Assembly (NCBI GenBank): GCA_023432565.1
Contig: JAEYUL010000159.1
Coordinates: 1 to 6,873 of the forward strand
DNA length: 6,873 bases
From: Actinomycetes bacterium
Lineage (GTDB): Bacteria; Actinomycetota; Actinomycetes; Actinomycetales; Cellulomonadaceae
Direction of reading: 5' to 3'
Part shown: piece after piece, positions 1 through 5,020 of the stretch
How positions within the stretch are numbered: the stretch's first letter is position 1
Layout: each line of letters starts with the position of its first letter
The notes under the pieces: model-generated
Told to the model about the DNA's origin: nothing
What the model saw: only the letters and a program-made list of their open reading frames with translations
Databases searched by the model: none
Program-made: the position numbers and the translations under genes

Positions 1-511
1 CTTCCTTGCCCACCTTGTCGAGGGCCTCGGCGATGAGCTCGCCGATCGCGGTGTCACCGGCGGAGATGGCGGCCGTGGCGGCGATCTCCTCCTTGGTCTC
101 GACCTCCTTGGCCTGCGCGAGCAGGGCGGCGGTGACGGCCTCGACGGCCTTCTCGATGCCACGCTTCAGCGCGCTCGGGTTCGCACCCGCCGCGACGTTG
201 CGCAGACCCTCGCGCACGAGCGCCTGGGCCAGGACGGTCGCCGTCGTCGTGCCGTCACCGGCGACGTCGTCGGTCTTCTTCGCGACCTCCTTGACGAGCT
301 CCGCACCGATCTTCTCGTACGGGTCCTCGAGGTCGATCTCCTTGGCGATGGACACGCCGTCGTTGGTGATCGTCGGCGCGCCCCACTTCTTGTCGAGCAC
401 GACGTTGCGGCCCTTGGGGCCGAGCGTGACCTTCACGGTGTCGGCGAGGACGTTCAGGCCCCGCTCGATACCGCGACGGGCCTCCTCGTTGAAGGCAATG
501 ATCTTGGCCAT
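1..511 (-). CDS. groL: Chaperonin GroEL (GroEL2 type), N-terminal 170 codons, cut by window edge
   Basis: This is the 60-kDa chaperonin subunit, which forms the double-ring ATP-driven protein-folding cage in the cytoplasm. The visible protein starts MAKIIAFNEEARRGIERGLN and runs in frame without a stop to the left edge, so about two thirds of the usual 540 residues are missing. Family signatures are clear. The N-terminal nucleotide-binding segment TLGPKGRNVVLDK is at about residues 29-41, NDGVSIAKEI at 50-59, and GDGTTTATVLAQ at 85-96, with Asp51 and Asp86 corresponding to the ATPase aspartates of E. coli GroEL. The sequence is close to what I recall of mycobacterial GroEL2. No groES lies directly upstream, which fits the monocistronic groEL2 copy of actinobacteria. 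The ATG at 511-509 is chosen because MAK is the conserved family start. AAGGA lies 11 nt upstream. Two CIRCE operators upstream point to HrcA control. Confidence 0.97.
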   Translation of the reverse strand, partial: MAKIIAFNEEARRGIERGLNVLADTVKVTLGPKGRNVVLDKKWGAPTITNDGVSIAKEIDLEDPYEKIGAELVKEVAKKTDDVAGDGTTTATVLAQALVREGLRNVAAGANPSALKRGIEKAVEAVTAALLAQAKEVETKEEIAATAAISAGDTAIGELIAEALDKVGKE

Positions 512-517
512 GTGGCG

Positions 518-531
518 AGCGATCCTTCGCT
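518..531 (-). promoter_or_regulatory. Small hairpin presenting the groEL Shine-Dalgarno in its loop
   Basis: On the groEL mRNA strand, AGCGA-AGGA-TCGCT forms a perfect 5-bp stem with the Shine-Dalgarno core AGGA as the tetraloop, 6 nt before the ATG. The SD would be displayed rather than hidden, which is opposite to a classical thermometer. The fold is read directly from the sequence; any function is inference. Confidence 0.35.
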
Positions 532-628
532 TGGGTTCGGTCGGCCGCTCGGTGCCCGCGACGGACGACGCCGAGGTGAGCGGTCTTGTCCCGCCCACCC
601 GACGTCTCACCTGACGACCGGGGTGGTT

Positions 629-655
629 CTGTCACTCTCAACCCGAGAGTGCTAA
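629..655. promoter_or_regulatory. CIRCE operator 1 (HrcA site), proximal to groEL
   Basis: The consensus is TTAGCACTC-N9-GAGTGCTAA. Here the left arm CTGTCACTC (629-637) matches 6 of 9 bases. The spacer is exactly 9 nt (638-646), and the right arm GAGTGCTAA (647-655) is perfect. It covers the predicted start-site and early transcribed region of groEL. CIRCE is the known binding site of the heat-shock repressor HrcA. The spacing and the perfect arm make the call secure. Confidence 0.9.
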
Positions 656-660
656 GTCAA

Positions 661-689
661 TGGTTAGCACTCGGCCTGCGAGAGTGCAA
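661..689 (-). promoter_or_regulatory. Candidate groEL promoter embedded in CIRCE 2
   Basis: On the minus strand a -35-like TTGCAC (684-689) is followed after 17 nt by a -10-like TAACCA (661-666), which predicts a start near 654 and a leader of about 140 nt. The -10 box is weak. An alternative -35, TTGACT at 655-660, lacks a good -10 at normal spacing. The overlap with the operators supports the assignment. Confidence 0.5.
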
Positions 690-690
690 G
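664..690. promoter_or_regulatory. CIRCE operator 2 (HrcA site), over the groEL core promoter
   Basis: The left arm TTAGCACTC (664-672) is perfect, the spacer is 9 nt (673-681), and the right arm GAGTGCAAG (682-690) matches 7 of 9 bases. It begins 8 bp after operator 1, so equivalent points of the two sites are 35 bp apart. The right arm, read on the minus strand as CTTGCACTC, contains the candidate -35 box of groEL, so HrcA binding here would block RNA polymerase directly. Confidence 0.9.
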
Positions 691-734
691 CAGCGGTGTC
701 ACCTGCATGCCGTGCGAGCGGCCGGGGACACGGC

Positions 735-780
735 CCTTACCGAACCCTCGCCGACCGGCAGCGGTGACGCTTCGGTAAGG
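735..780. repeat. Perfect 10-bp inverted repeat before the GH15 gene, operator candidate
   Basis: CCTTACCGAA (735-744) and TTCGGTAAGG (771-780) are exact reverse complements separated by 26 bp. Equivalent points of the arms are 36 bp apart. The right arm overlaps the predicted -10 / ribosome-binding sequence of the glycosidase gene, and the left arm falls around -50. The mixed base composition makes it less likely to be a GC-rich chance palindrome. It could be a two-half-site regulator binding site; no regulator gene is visible nearby. Confidence 0.5.
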
Positions 781-781
781 T
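776..781 (+). promoter_or_regulatory. -10 box TAAGGT (or AAGG ribosome-binding site) of the GH15 gene
   Basis: TAAGGT lies exactly 6 nt before the GTG at 788, the position of a -10 box when the start codon is the first transcribed base. The same bases can be read as a Shine-Dalgarno, AAGGTG, with normal spacing, so the sequence does not settle whether the mRNA is leaderless. No convincing -35 box is visible. Confidence 0.45.
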
Positions 782-787
782 GCGGCC

Positions 788-2206
788 GTGCCAGGTGACG
801 ACGCCCGGACGACGCCGCGACGGCGCGCACACCGTGCCGTCGGCAGCGTGCTGGTCGCGACGGGCGCGGCGCTCGTGGCGACCCTGCCCGTCGGCGGCCC
901 GGTGGGTGCCGCCCCACCGGCCGCGGCGGTCGACGCGCCGCGCCTCACGTACGCGGTCGTGCCGCTCTACCAGGAGGGCGTCGCGGTCGCCCCTGACGGC
1001 TCGGCCGTGCCTGTCCCGGCGGGCACCCGACCGGCGTTCCTCGAGGGCTCGCGCGTCCTGGACCCGGCGCTGACGAACTTCGGCGCGGTGGCGCACGGCG
1101 GCGAGGCCGAGCACGGCACGCACGAGGCGCACCGACTCGCGCAGGCCCAGCGCGACTGGCTCGCCTCGGGCACGGTCCCCGGCAGGGGCGGCCCGTACGA
1201 GGACCTGAGCCGCGCCGCGTTGCTGGACCTGCACACCCTGCTGCTGCCGGACGGAGCGCTCGTGGCCGGCTGGGAGGACCGTTGGCGGTACGTGTGGCCG
1301 CGCGACGCGGCGTTCGTCGCCGTGGCGTTCGCCCGCACGGGGCACGTCGACGACGCGCTCGAGGTGCTCGACTTCCTGGCCCGCGTGCAGCGCACCGACG
1401 GCGGGTTCGAGGCCCGCTACCTGCCCGACGGCTCGGGACCGCCCGACGACCGCACGCCCCAGACCGACGGGCAGGGCTGGGTGATGTGGGCGTCAGGGCT
1501 CGTGCTGGCCGAGGCGCCTGCGGGACCCGCGCGTGCCGCGGTGGCGCGGCGGCTCGCCCCGCTCGTGGGGCGGGCGGTCGACGGCACGAGCGCTCTGCTC
1601 GCCGGCACCGGGCTGCCGCCCGCGTCCCCGGACTACTGGGAGCGTGACGAGGACGAGCTCACGCTGGGGACGGTCGCGCCGCTCGTCGCGGGCCTCGAGC
1701 AGGCCGCCTCGGTGCTGGCCGCGGCGGGCGACGACGCGCGGACGGACCTCGCACGCACGGCCGCACGGGACGCGCGCCGGGCAACGGTCGAGGCGTTCGG
1801 TGGCGGCGGGTACACGCGCTACGCCGACGGACCGCACCACGACGCGGCGGCGGCGTTCGTGCTCGCACCCTTCTGGCATCACCCGGCGGCAGGCGGGCGC
1901 GACGCGTGGCTCGCGTCCGCCGAGGCGATGCGCCGACCGGTGGGGCTCGCGCCCGCGGGCGAGTGGCGCCAGGACGGCATCACGTGGACGCCGCAGACCT
2001 CGCTGTACGCATGGGTCGCCGCCGAGCAGGGCGACGACGACCGGGCACGCGCGCTCCTGAGCGCCCTCGACTCGCACCGGACCCTGACCGGTTCGGTGCC
2101 CGAGAAGGTGCTGGCCGACGGCCGCCCGGCCGCTGTCGCGCCGCTCGCCTGGAGCGCCGCGTGCGCCCTGCTCGCGCTCGACGCGCTCGACGCGGGCGGC
2201 CGTTAG
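788..2206 (+). CDS. Exported GH15-family glucoamylase-like glycoside hydrolase
   Basis: This 472-residue protein has an Arg-rich start (RRRAHR at 11-16) and a hydrophobic stretch at about 18-40 ending VGAAPPAAA, which looks like a Sec signal peptide. The mature part looks like an (alpha/alpha)6-barrel of family GH15. WRYVWPRDAAFVA at 166-178 is the hallmark motif. YWERDEDELTLGTVAPL at 283-299 places Glu285 as the likely general acid. VPEKV followed by PLAWSAA at 437-456 places Glu439 as the likely base. GH15 enzymes release glucose from the ends of alpha-glucans or, in some actinobacteria, hydrolyse trehalose; the substrate cannot be fixed from sequence. The GTG at 788 is chosen for its upstream TAAGGT and because it gives a full signal peptide. 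The gene is divergent from groEL and its stop is 9 nt from the convergent cold-shock gene. GH15 membership is well supported and secretion is probable. Confidence 0.88.
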   Translation: MPGDDARTTPRRRAHRAVGSVLVATGAALVATLPVGGPVGAAPPAAAVDAPRLTYAVVPLYQEGVAVAPDGSAVPVPAGTRPAFLEGSRVLDPALTNFGAVAHGGEAEHGTHEAHRLAQAQRDWLASGTVPGRGGPYEDLSRAALLDLHTLLLPDGALVAGWEDRWRYVWPRDAAFVAVAFARTGHVDDALEVLDFLARVQRTDGGFEARYLPDGSGPPDDRTPQTDGQGWVMWASGLVLAEAPAGPARAAVARRLAPLVGRAVDGTSALLAGTGLPPASPDYWERDEDELTLGTVAPLVAGLEQAASVLAAAGDDARTDLARTAARDARRATVEAFGGGGYTRYADGPHHDAAAAFVLAPFWHHPAAGGRDAWLASAEAMRRPVGLAPAGEWRQDGITWTPQTSLYAWVAAEQGDDDRARALLSALDSHRTLTGSVPEKVLADGRPAAVAPLAWSAACALLALDALDAGGR

Positions 2207-2215
2207 CCGCGCACG

Positions 2216-2419
2216 TCAGAGCGGACGGACCTGGTCCGCCTGCGGGCCCTTGGCGCCTTGACCGACCTCGAACTCGACCTGCTGTCCCTCGTCGAGGCTG
2301 CGGTATCCGTCCGCCTGGATCGCCGAGAAGTGCACGAACAGGTCAGCACCCCCCGAGTCCGGCGTGATGAACCCGTAGCCCTTCTCCGCGTTGAACCACT
2401 TGACCGTGCCCTGCGCCAT
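2216..2419 (-). CDS. cspA: CspA-family cold-shock protein
   Basis: The product has 67 residues, the full normal length of a single-domain cold-shock protein: a five-stranded beta-barrel (OB fold) that binds single-stranded RNA or DNA and acts as an RNA chaperone. It begins MAQGTVKWFNAEKGYGFI. RNP-1 (KGYGFI, residues 13-18) and RNP-2 (LFVHF, 27-31) are intact, with the usual aromatic nucleic-acid-facing residues. AGGGAG lies 6 nt before the ATG and fixes the start. A plausible promoter sits about 55-80 bp upstream. The gene appears monocistronic, with a leader of about 46 nt. That is short for a CspA-type cold-responsive leader, so constitutive expression is possible. It converges with the GH15 gene. 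Confidence 0.97.
   Translation of the reverse strand: MAQGTVKWFNAEKGYGFITPDSGGADLFVHFSAIQADGYRSLDEGQQVEFEVGQGAKGPQADQVRPL
2221..2239. terminator. Weak hairpin at the convergent GH15/csp gene ends
   Basis: GCGGAC (2221-2226) pairs with GTCCGC (2234-2239) around a 7-nt loop; an alternative fold is CGGAC/GTCCG with a 3-nt loop. It lies 15 nt after the GH15 stop and inside the last codons of the cold-shock gene. There is no T-tract on either strand, so a termination role is only possible. Confidence 0.3.
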
Positions 2420-2471
2420 GCTGTGCTCCCTGAGTACCGGCTGACCTCGCGCCCCTGCACGAAGTGCGCCG

Positions 2472-2499
2472 AGCCTAGTAGGAGCGCACCCACCGACAA
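2472..2499 (-). promoter_or_regulatory. Promoter of the cold-shock gene
   Basis: On the minus strand TTGTCG (2494-2499) is followed after 16 nt by TAGGCT (2472-2477), a TANNNT -10 box typical of high-GC actinobacteria. The predicted start is near 2465, giving a leader of about 46 nt that includes the AGGGAG ribosome-binding site at 2426-2431. Confidence 0.6.
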
Positions 2500-2548
2500 C
2501 AGAGGGTCGTCACCGCCGCTGTGGACGACGACCGTGGGTCTGGGGGTC

Positions 2549-2567
2549 AGCGGCCTGTGCGGCCGCT
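2549..2567 (-). terminator. Hairpin at the stop codon of the LytR_C gene, terminator candidate
   Basis: AGCGGCC (2549-2555) and GGCCGCT (2561-2567) form a perfect 7-bp stem with a 5-nt loop. The stem begins at the last base of the TGA stop on the minus strand. No U-tract follows, as is common for actinobacterial terminators. It would separate the LytR_C transcript from the cold-shock promoter downstream. Confidence 0.5.
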
Positions 2568-3178
2568 CAGCCGAGCGCAGTGACCAGGACGACGACGACA
2601 CCCGAGCCCGCGGTGGCGGCGTCGAGCTGCACCGTGTCCAGCCCGAGCGTCGAGGCGACGAGGTCGGCGGTCGCACGCTCGTCCTCCGACGCGTAGTACA
2701 CGGTCGACGTCGCGGGCTTGGTCCCCGAGAAGTTGTCCGGGCTGACGGCCGTGAAGCCGGCGCTGGTGAGCCTCTGGCCTGCGGTGGCCGCCAGGCCCTG
2801 GATCCCCGCGGCGTTGAGGACCGTCACCGGCGTGGCCAGGTCCGGCTCCGCGGCCGGTGGCTGCTCGGTCGTCTCCTGCGGGGCCGGCTCGCTGGCGTCG
2901 CCCGACGGCGCGTCACCGTCGTCGGTGGCGGGTGCCGTCGAGGTCGCGGCGGCCGTGGGCGCCGGGCCGTCGTCGGACCCGCCGATCGGCAGGTCGCCCC
3001 CGCGCGTGGCGAACGTGACGATGCCGTAGGCGAGCAGCGGCGCGACGACGAGCACGACCAGGAAGGGCGCCCAGCGGCTCCACGCCGAGCGCGGTGCGCG
3101 GTGCACGCCGCGCGGCGCGGTGGGGTCCGGCTGCGCGTCGAACTCGTCGTCCGGATAGGGGTAGTCGGCCTTGCTCAC
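2567..3178 (-). CDS. Membrane-anchored LytR_C-domain protein (VirR/Rv0431-like)
   Basis: This 203-residue single-pass protein has a short acidic cytoplasmic N-terminus (MSKADYPYPDDEFD). One membrane segment lies at about 36-57. A low-complexity Pro/Ala/Thr/Asp/Glu linker follows at about 61-116, and a C-terminal LytR_C domain at about 117-202 starts VTVLNAAGIQGLAATAGQRL and contains GF near 141. LytR_C domains occur at the C-terminus of some LytR-CpsA-Psr cell-wall ligases and as stand-alone proteins such as mycobacterial Rv0431 (VirR), which is linked to envelope integrity and vesicle release. A similar envelope role is inferred here. The GTG at 3178 is preferred because TAGCCT lies 7 nt upstream and no ribosome-binding site is present, which suggests a leaderless mRNA. 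The frame stays open further upstream to 3511, but that part overlaps the DUF3263 gene and is Arg/Pro-rich. The gene lies 128 bp downstream of the DUF3263 gene, on the same strand. Confidence 0.88.
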   Translation of the reverse strand: MSKADYPYPDDEFDAQPDPTAPRGVHRAPRSAWSRWAPFLVVLVVAPLLAYGIVTFATRGGDLPIGGSDDGPAPTAAATSTAPATDDGDAPSGDASEPAPQETTEQPPAAEPDLATPVTVLNAAGIQGLAATAGQRLTSAGFTAVSPDNFSGTKPATSTVYYASEDERATADLVASTLGLDTVQLDAATAGSGVVVVLVTALG

Positions 3179-3185
3179 GGCAGGA

Positions 3186-3191
3186 AGGCTA
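3186..3191 (-). promoter_or_regulatory. -10 box TAGCCT of the LytR_C gene (leaderless start)
   Basis: TAGCCT is followed by 7 nt and then the GTG start. The intervening TCCTGCC cannot act as a ribosome-binding site. No good -35 is seen. Together with the 128-bp gap, this suggests the gene has its own promoter rather than depending only on read-through from DUF3263. Confidence 0.55.
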
Positions 3192-3272
3192 TCCGGCCCG
3201 GCGGTGTGCTCGGGTACCGGCGTGCCGGACACACCCGTGGCGTGCCCGCCGGGAACGGACGATCCGGACGAG

Positions 3273-3290
3273 CCGGGCCGCGCGGCCCGG
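3273..3290. terminator. 18-bp perfect GC palindrome downstream of the DUF3263 gene
   Basis: CCGGGCCGCGCGGCCCGG is exactly self-complementary. As RNA it makes at least a 7-bp stem with a GCGC loop, 16 nt after the DUF3263 stop on the minus strand. No U-tract follows. It may be an actinobacterial-style terminator or mRNA-stabilising hairpin; in such GC-rich DNA, chance remains possible. Confidence 0.4.
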
Positions 3291-3306
3291 GTGAACGGGG
3301 CTGCGC

Positions 3307-3627
3307 TCAGGCCTCGAGGCCGAGCCGGCGCGCGGTGCGCGCACGCTGACGCGACGAGCGCATGCGCCGCAGGCGCTTGACGAGCATCGGGTCGTGCGCG
3401 AGGGCGGCCGGGTCGTCGATGAGCGCGTTGAGCACCTGGTAGTAGCGCGTGGCCGACAGGTCGAACAGCTCGCGGATGGCCTGCTCCTTCGCGCCCGCGT
3501 ACTTCCACCACTGCCGCTCGAAGGCGAGGATGGCCGCATCCCGCTCGCTGAGCGCCGCGTCACCGGTGCCGCGCGCGGCCCCGAGCGGGGGCTCGAGGTG
3601 CGCGGTGGTGGCGGTCGCAGCGTCCAT
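3307..3627 (-). CDS. DUF3263 family HTH-like protein
   Basis: This 106-residue soluble protein has a variable Ala/Thr-rich N-terminus (about 1-26). The DUF3263 core then runs from LSERDAAILAFERQWWKYAG (27-46) through GAKEQAIRELFDLSATRYYQVLNALID (46-71). The segment AIRELFDLSATRYYQVLNAL reads like a helix-turn-helix, and a basic tail (KRLRRMRSSRQRARTARR, about 84-101) could contact nucleic acid. The family is typical of actinobacteria and, as in M. tuberculosis Rv0430, sits just upstream of a LytR_C gene. Its molecular role is not established to my knowledge; a DNA-binding or regulatory role is inference. The ATG at 3627 follows TATCCT by 7 nt with no ribosome-binding site, so it is probably leaderless. 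The gene is divergent from ung. Confidence 0.9.
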   Translation of the reverse strand: MDAATATTAHLEPPLGAARGTGDAALSERDAAILAFERQWWKYAGAKEQAIRELFDLSATRYYQVLNALIDDPAALAHDPMLVKRLRRMRSSRQRARTARRLGLEA

Positions 3628-3634
3628 GCCCGCC

Positions 3635-3664
3635 AGGATAGGCCCCGAACCACAGCGGTGTCAT
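3635..3664 (-). promoter_or_regulatory. Leaderless promoter of the DUF3263 gene
   Basis: On the minus strand ATGACA (3659-3664, 5 of 6 to TTGACA) and TATCCT (3635-3640) are 18 bp apart, and the ATG begins 7 nt after the -10. This is the best-formed promoter in the window. It predicts transcription starting at or one base before the start codon. Confidence 0.7.
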
Positions 3665-3757
3665 TCACTCCCGAGCAATCACCCGCACACCTGCCCCGGG
3701 CAGCCTCCCACGCCCGCCGCGGCACGCCGACGACCTCGGGCGGTCTCGCCGCGGCAG

Positions 3758-3763
3758 TAGGGT
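3758..3763 (+). promoter_or_regulatory. -10 box TAGGGT of ung (probable leaderless start)
   Basis: TAGGGT is followed by exactly 6 nt (CCCCGC) and the GTG start at 3770, the geometry expected if transcription begins at the G of the start codon. AGGG could alternatively serve as a weak ribosome-binding site. No clear -35 box is seen. Confidence 0.5.
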
Positions 3764-3769
3764 CCCCGC

Positions 3770-4444
3770 GTGGACGCAGCGCTGGACGGGATCGTGGCCG
3801 AGGACTGGGCGCGCGCGCTCGCGCCCGTGAGCGAGCACGTGCGGGCGGCGGGCCGGTTCCTGCGCGCGGAGGTCGCCGCCGGTCGCGGCTACCTGCCGGC
3901 GCCGGACGCGATCCTGCGGGCGTTCACCCGCCCGCTCGCCGAGGTCCGCGTGCTCGTCGTCGGGCAGGACCCGTACCCCACGCCCGGACACCCCATGGGT
4001 CTGTCGTTCTCCGTGCAGCCCGACGTGCGCCCGTTGCCGCGCTCCCTGGACAACATCTTCCGCGAGCTCGTCGCCGACCTCGGCGTGCCGCGGCCGAGCA
4101 CGGGGGACCTCACGCCGTGGGCGGACCAGGGCGTGATGCTGCTCAACAGGGTGCTCACGGTGCGCCCGGGCGCGCCCGCCTCGCACCGCGGTCAGGGGTG
4201 GGAGTCCGTCACCGACCGTGCGATCGAGGCCCTCGTCGACCGAGGCGGTCCTCTGGTGGCCGTCCTGTGGGGCCGCGACGCGCAGACCCTCAAGCCCGCG
4301 CTCGGCAGGGTCCCCACCGTCGAGTCCGCGCACCCGAGCCCGCTGTCGGCGTCGCGCGGGTTCTTCGGCTCGCGGCCGTTCTCCCGGGTGAACGACCTGC
4401 TCGTCGCGCAGGGCGGCACGCCGGTCGACTGGCGGCTGCCCTAG
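3770..4444 (+). CDS. ung: Uracil-DNA glycosylase, family 1
   Basis: This 224-residue enzyme hydrolyses the glycosidic bond of uracil in DNA, starting base-excision repair of deaminated cytosine or misincorporated dUMP, a clear need in a GC-rich genome. All family-1 landmarks are present. GQDPYP at 65-70 carries the catalytic water-activating Asp67. GLSFSV at 77-82 carries the uracil-stacking Phe80. LLN at 124-126 carries the uracil-reading Asn126. HPSPLSASRGF at 188-198 carries His188 and the DNA-intercalating Leu192. Length is normal and no residue is missing. The GTG at 3770 is chosen for its TAGGGT box and family length. The gene is divergent from DUF3263 with 142 bp between start codons. 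Its TAG stop directly abuts the last base of the convergent SipW-operon gene, with no intergenic base. Confidence 0.97.
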   Translation: MDAALDGIVAEDWARALAPVSEHVRAAGRFLRAEVAAGRGYLPAPDAILRAFTRPLAEVRVLVVGQDPYPTPGHPMGLSFSVQPDVRPLPRSLDNIFRELVADLGVPRPSTGDLTPWADQGVMLLNRVLTVRPGAPASHRGQGWESVTDRAIEALVDRGGPLVAVLWGRDAQTLKPALGRVPTVESAHPSPLSASRGFFGSRPFSRVNDLLVAQGGTPVDWRLP

Positions 4445-5020
4445 TCAGCGCGCGCAGCTGGGCTGGCCGGTCCCGACCGCTCCCGCCTCGAAGAGGTCGA
4501 TCTCGACGTACGTGCCGGGGTTCACGACCCACTCGGGGAACAGCATCGTCGCCACCGGCAGGTCCGCGCAGCGCGAGGTCGCCAGCGGCCGCAGGTTGCT
4601 GCCGGTGAACCAGCCGCCCTCGTACTGCCAGTCCGGGATCGCGTCCGCGGAGGCGGACAGGTCGATCTCGACGAGGAACGCCAGATCGGGCGCGTAGCCA
4701 CCGGGAGACACGATGTCGATCTCGATCTGCGCCCACCGCTGGCCCACCGGTCGCGAGTCCTGGACCTGGAAGCCCGTGACGTCGACGATCTCGCACGAGC
4801 GCCCCGGCACGGGCTCGAGCGTGCCCGCCCGGACGGCGGTGCAGGTGCCGAGCGGGCGGGTCCACGTCCCGAGCTCGACCGCGACCTCGGCGTGGACGTC
4901 GTCGGCCCAGGCGGCGGTGGTGCGGTCGGTCGAGCCCGCGGCGAGCACGCCGGCGACGACGAGCAGGACGACGACCAGCGCGGCGATCGCCGCGCGCACG
5001 CGCGTGAGGTTCCGGGTCAT
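4445..5020 (-). CDS. Small exported protein with TasA/SipW-type signal sequence (191 aa)
   Basis: This last gene of the four-gene operon encodes 191 residues. The N-terminus has a short basic region (MTRNLTRVR), a hydrophobic core at about 10-29, and then TTAAWADDVHAEVAVELGTW (34-53). This resembles the TasA/camelysin-type cleavage region processed by SipW signal peptidases; by alignment with TasA, cleavage before Ala37 is likely. The mature part looks beta-rich with alternating hydrophobic segments such as QIEIDI and TYVEIDLF. It has four cysteines (60, 76, 151, 189), which could form two disulfides outside the cell. I do not recognise a specific family beyond the signal type. The ATG at 5020 overlaps the preceding TGA as ATGA and has GGGAG just upstream, so translational coupling is likely. 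A role as a surface or matrix component is inference. Confidence 0.82.
   Translation of the reverse strand: MTRNLTRVRAAIAALVVVLLVVAGVLAAGSTDRTTAAWADDVHAEVAVELGTWTRPLGTCTAVRAGTLEPVPGRSCEIVDVTGFQVQDSRPVGQRWAQIEIDIVSPGGYAPDLAFLVEIDLSASADAIPDWQYEGGWFTGSNLRPLATSRCADLPVATMLFPEWVVNPGTYVEIDLFEAGAVGTGQPSCAR

Noticed and set aside
655..660. TTGACT on the minus strand as the groEL -35 box
   Set aside because: It is the best -35 match locally, but no TANNNT-like -10 occurs 16-18 bp downstream; kept only as an alternative.
699..731. Ten-codon minus-strand open frame (GTG start) just after the left arm of the 10-bp repeat, a possible leader peptide
   Set aside because: The spacing from AAGGG to GTG is only 2 nt, it leads into no gene before the CIRCE region, and such a short frame is expected by chance.
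3192..3229. Imperfectly placed inverted repeat TCCGGC / GCCGGA around the LytR_C upstream region
   Set aside because: Only 6 bp, all GC-rich, in a region full of CCGG; expected by chance.
2258..3349. Long plus-strand open frame of 363 codons opposite the LytR_C gene
   Set aside because: It is Arg/Gly-rich with no domain, spans the csp promoter and several real genes antisense, and lacks a ribosome-binding site; it is a high-GC antisense artefact.
3394..4608. Plus-strand open frame of 404 codons overlapping ung in another frame
   Set aside because: The product is low-complexity Arg/Ala/Pro, while the ung frame contains all catalytic motifs in the same bases.
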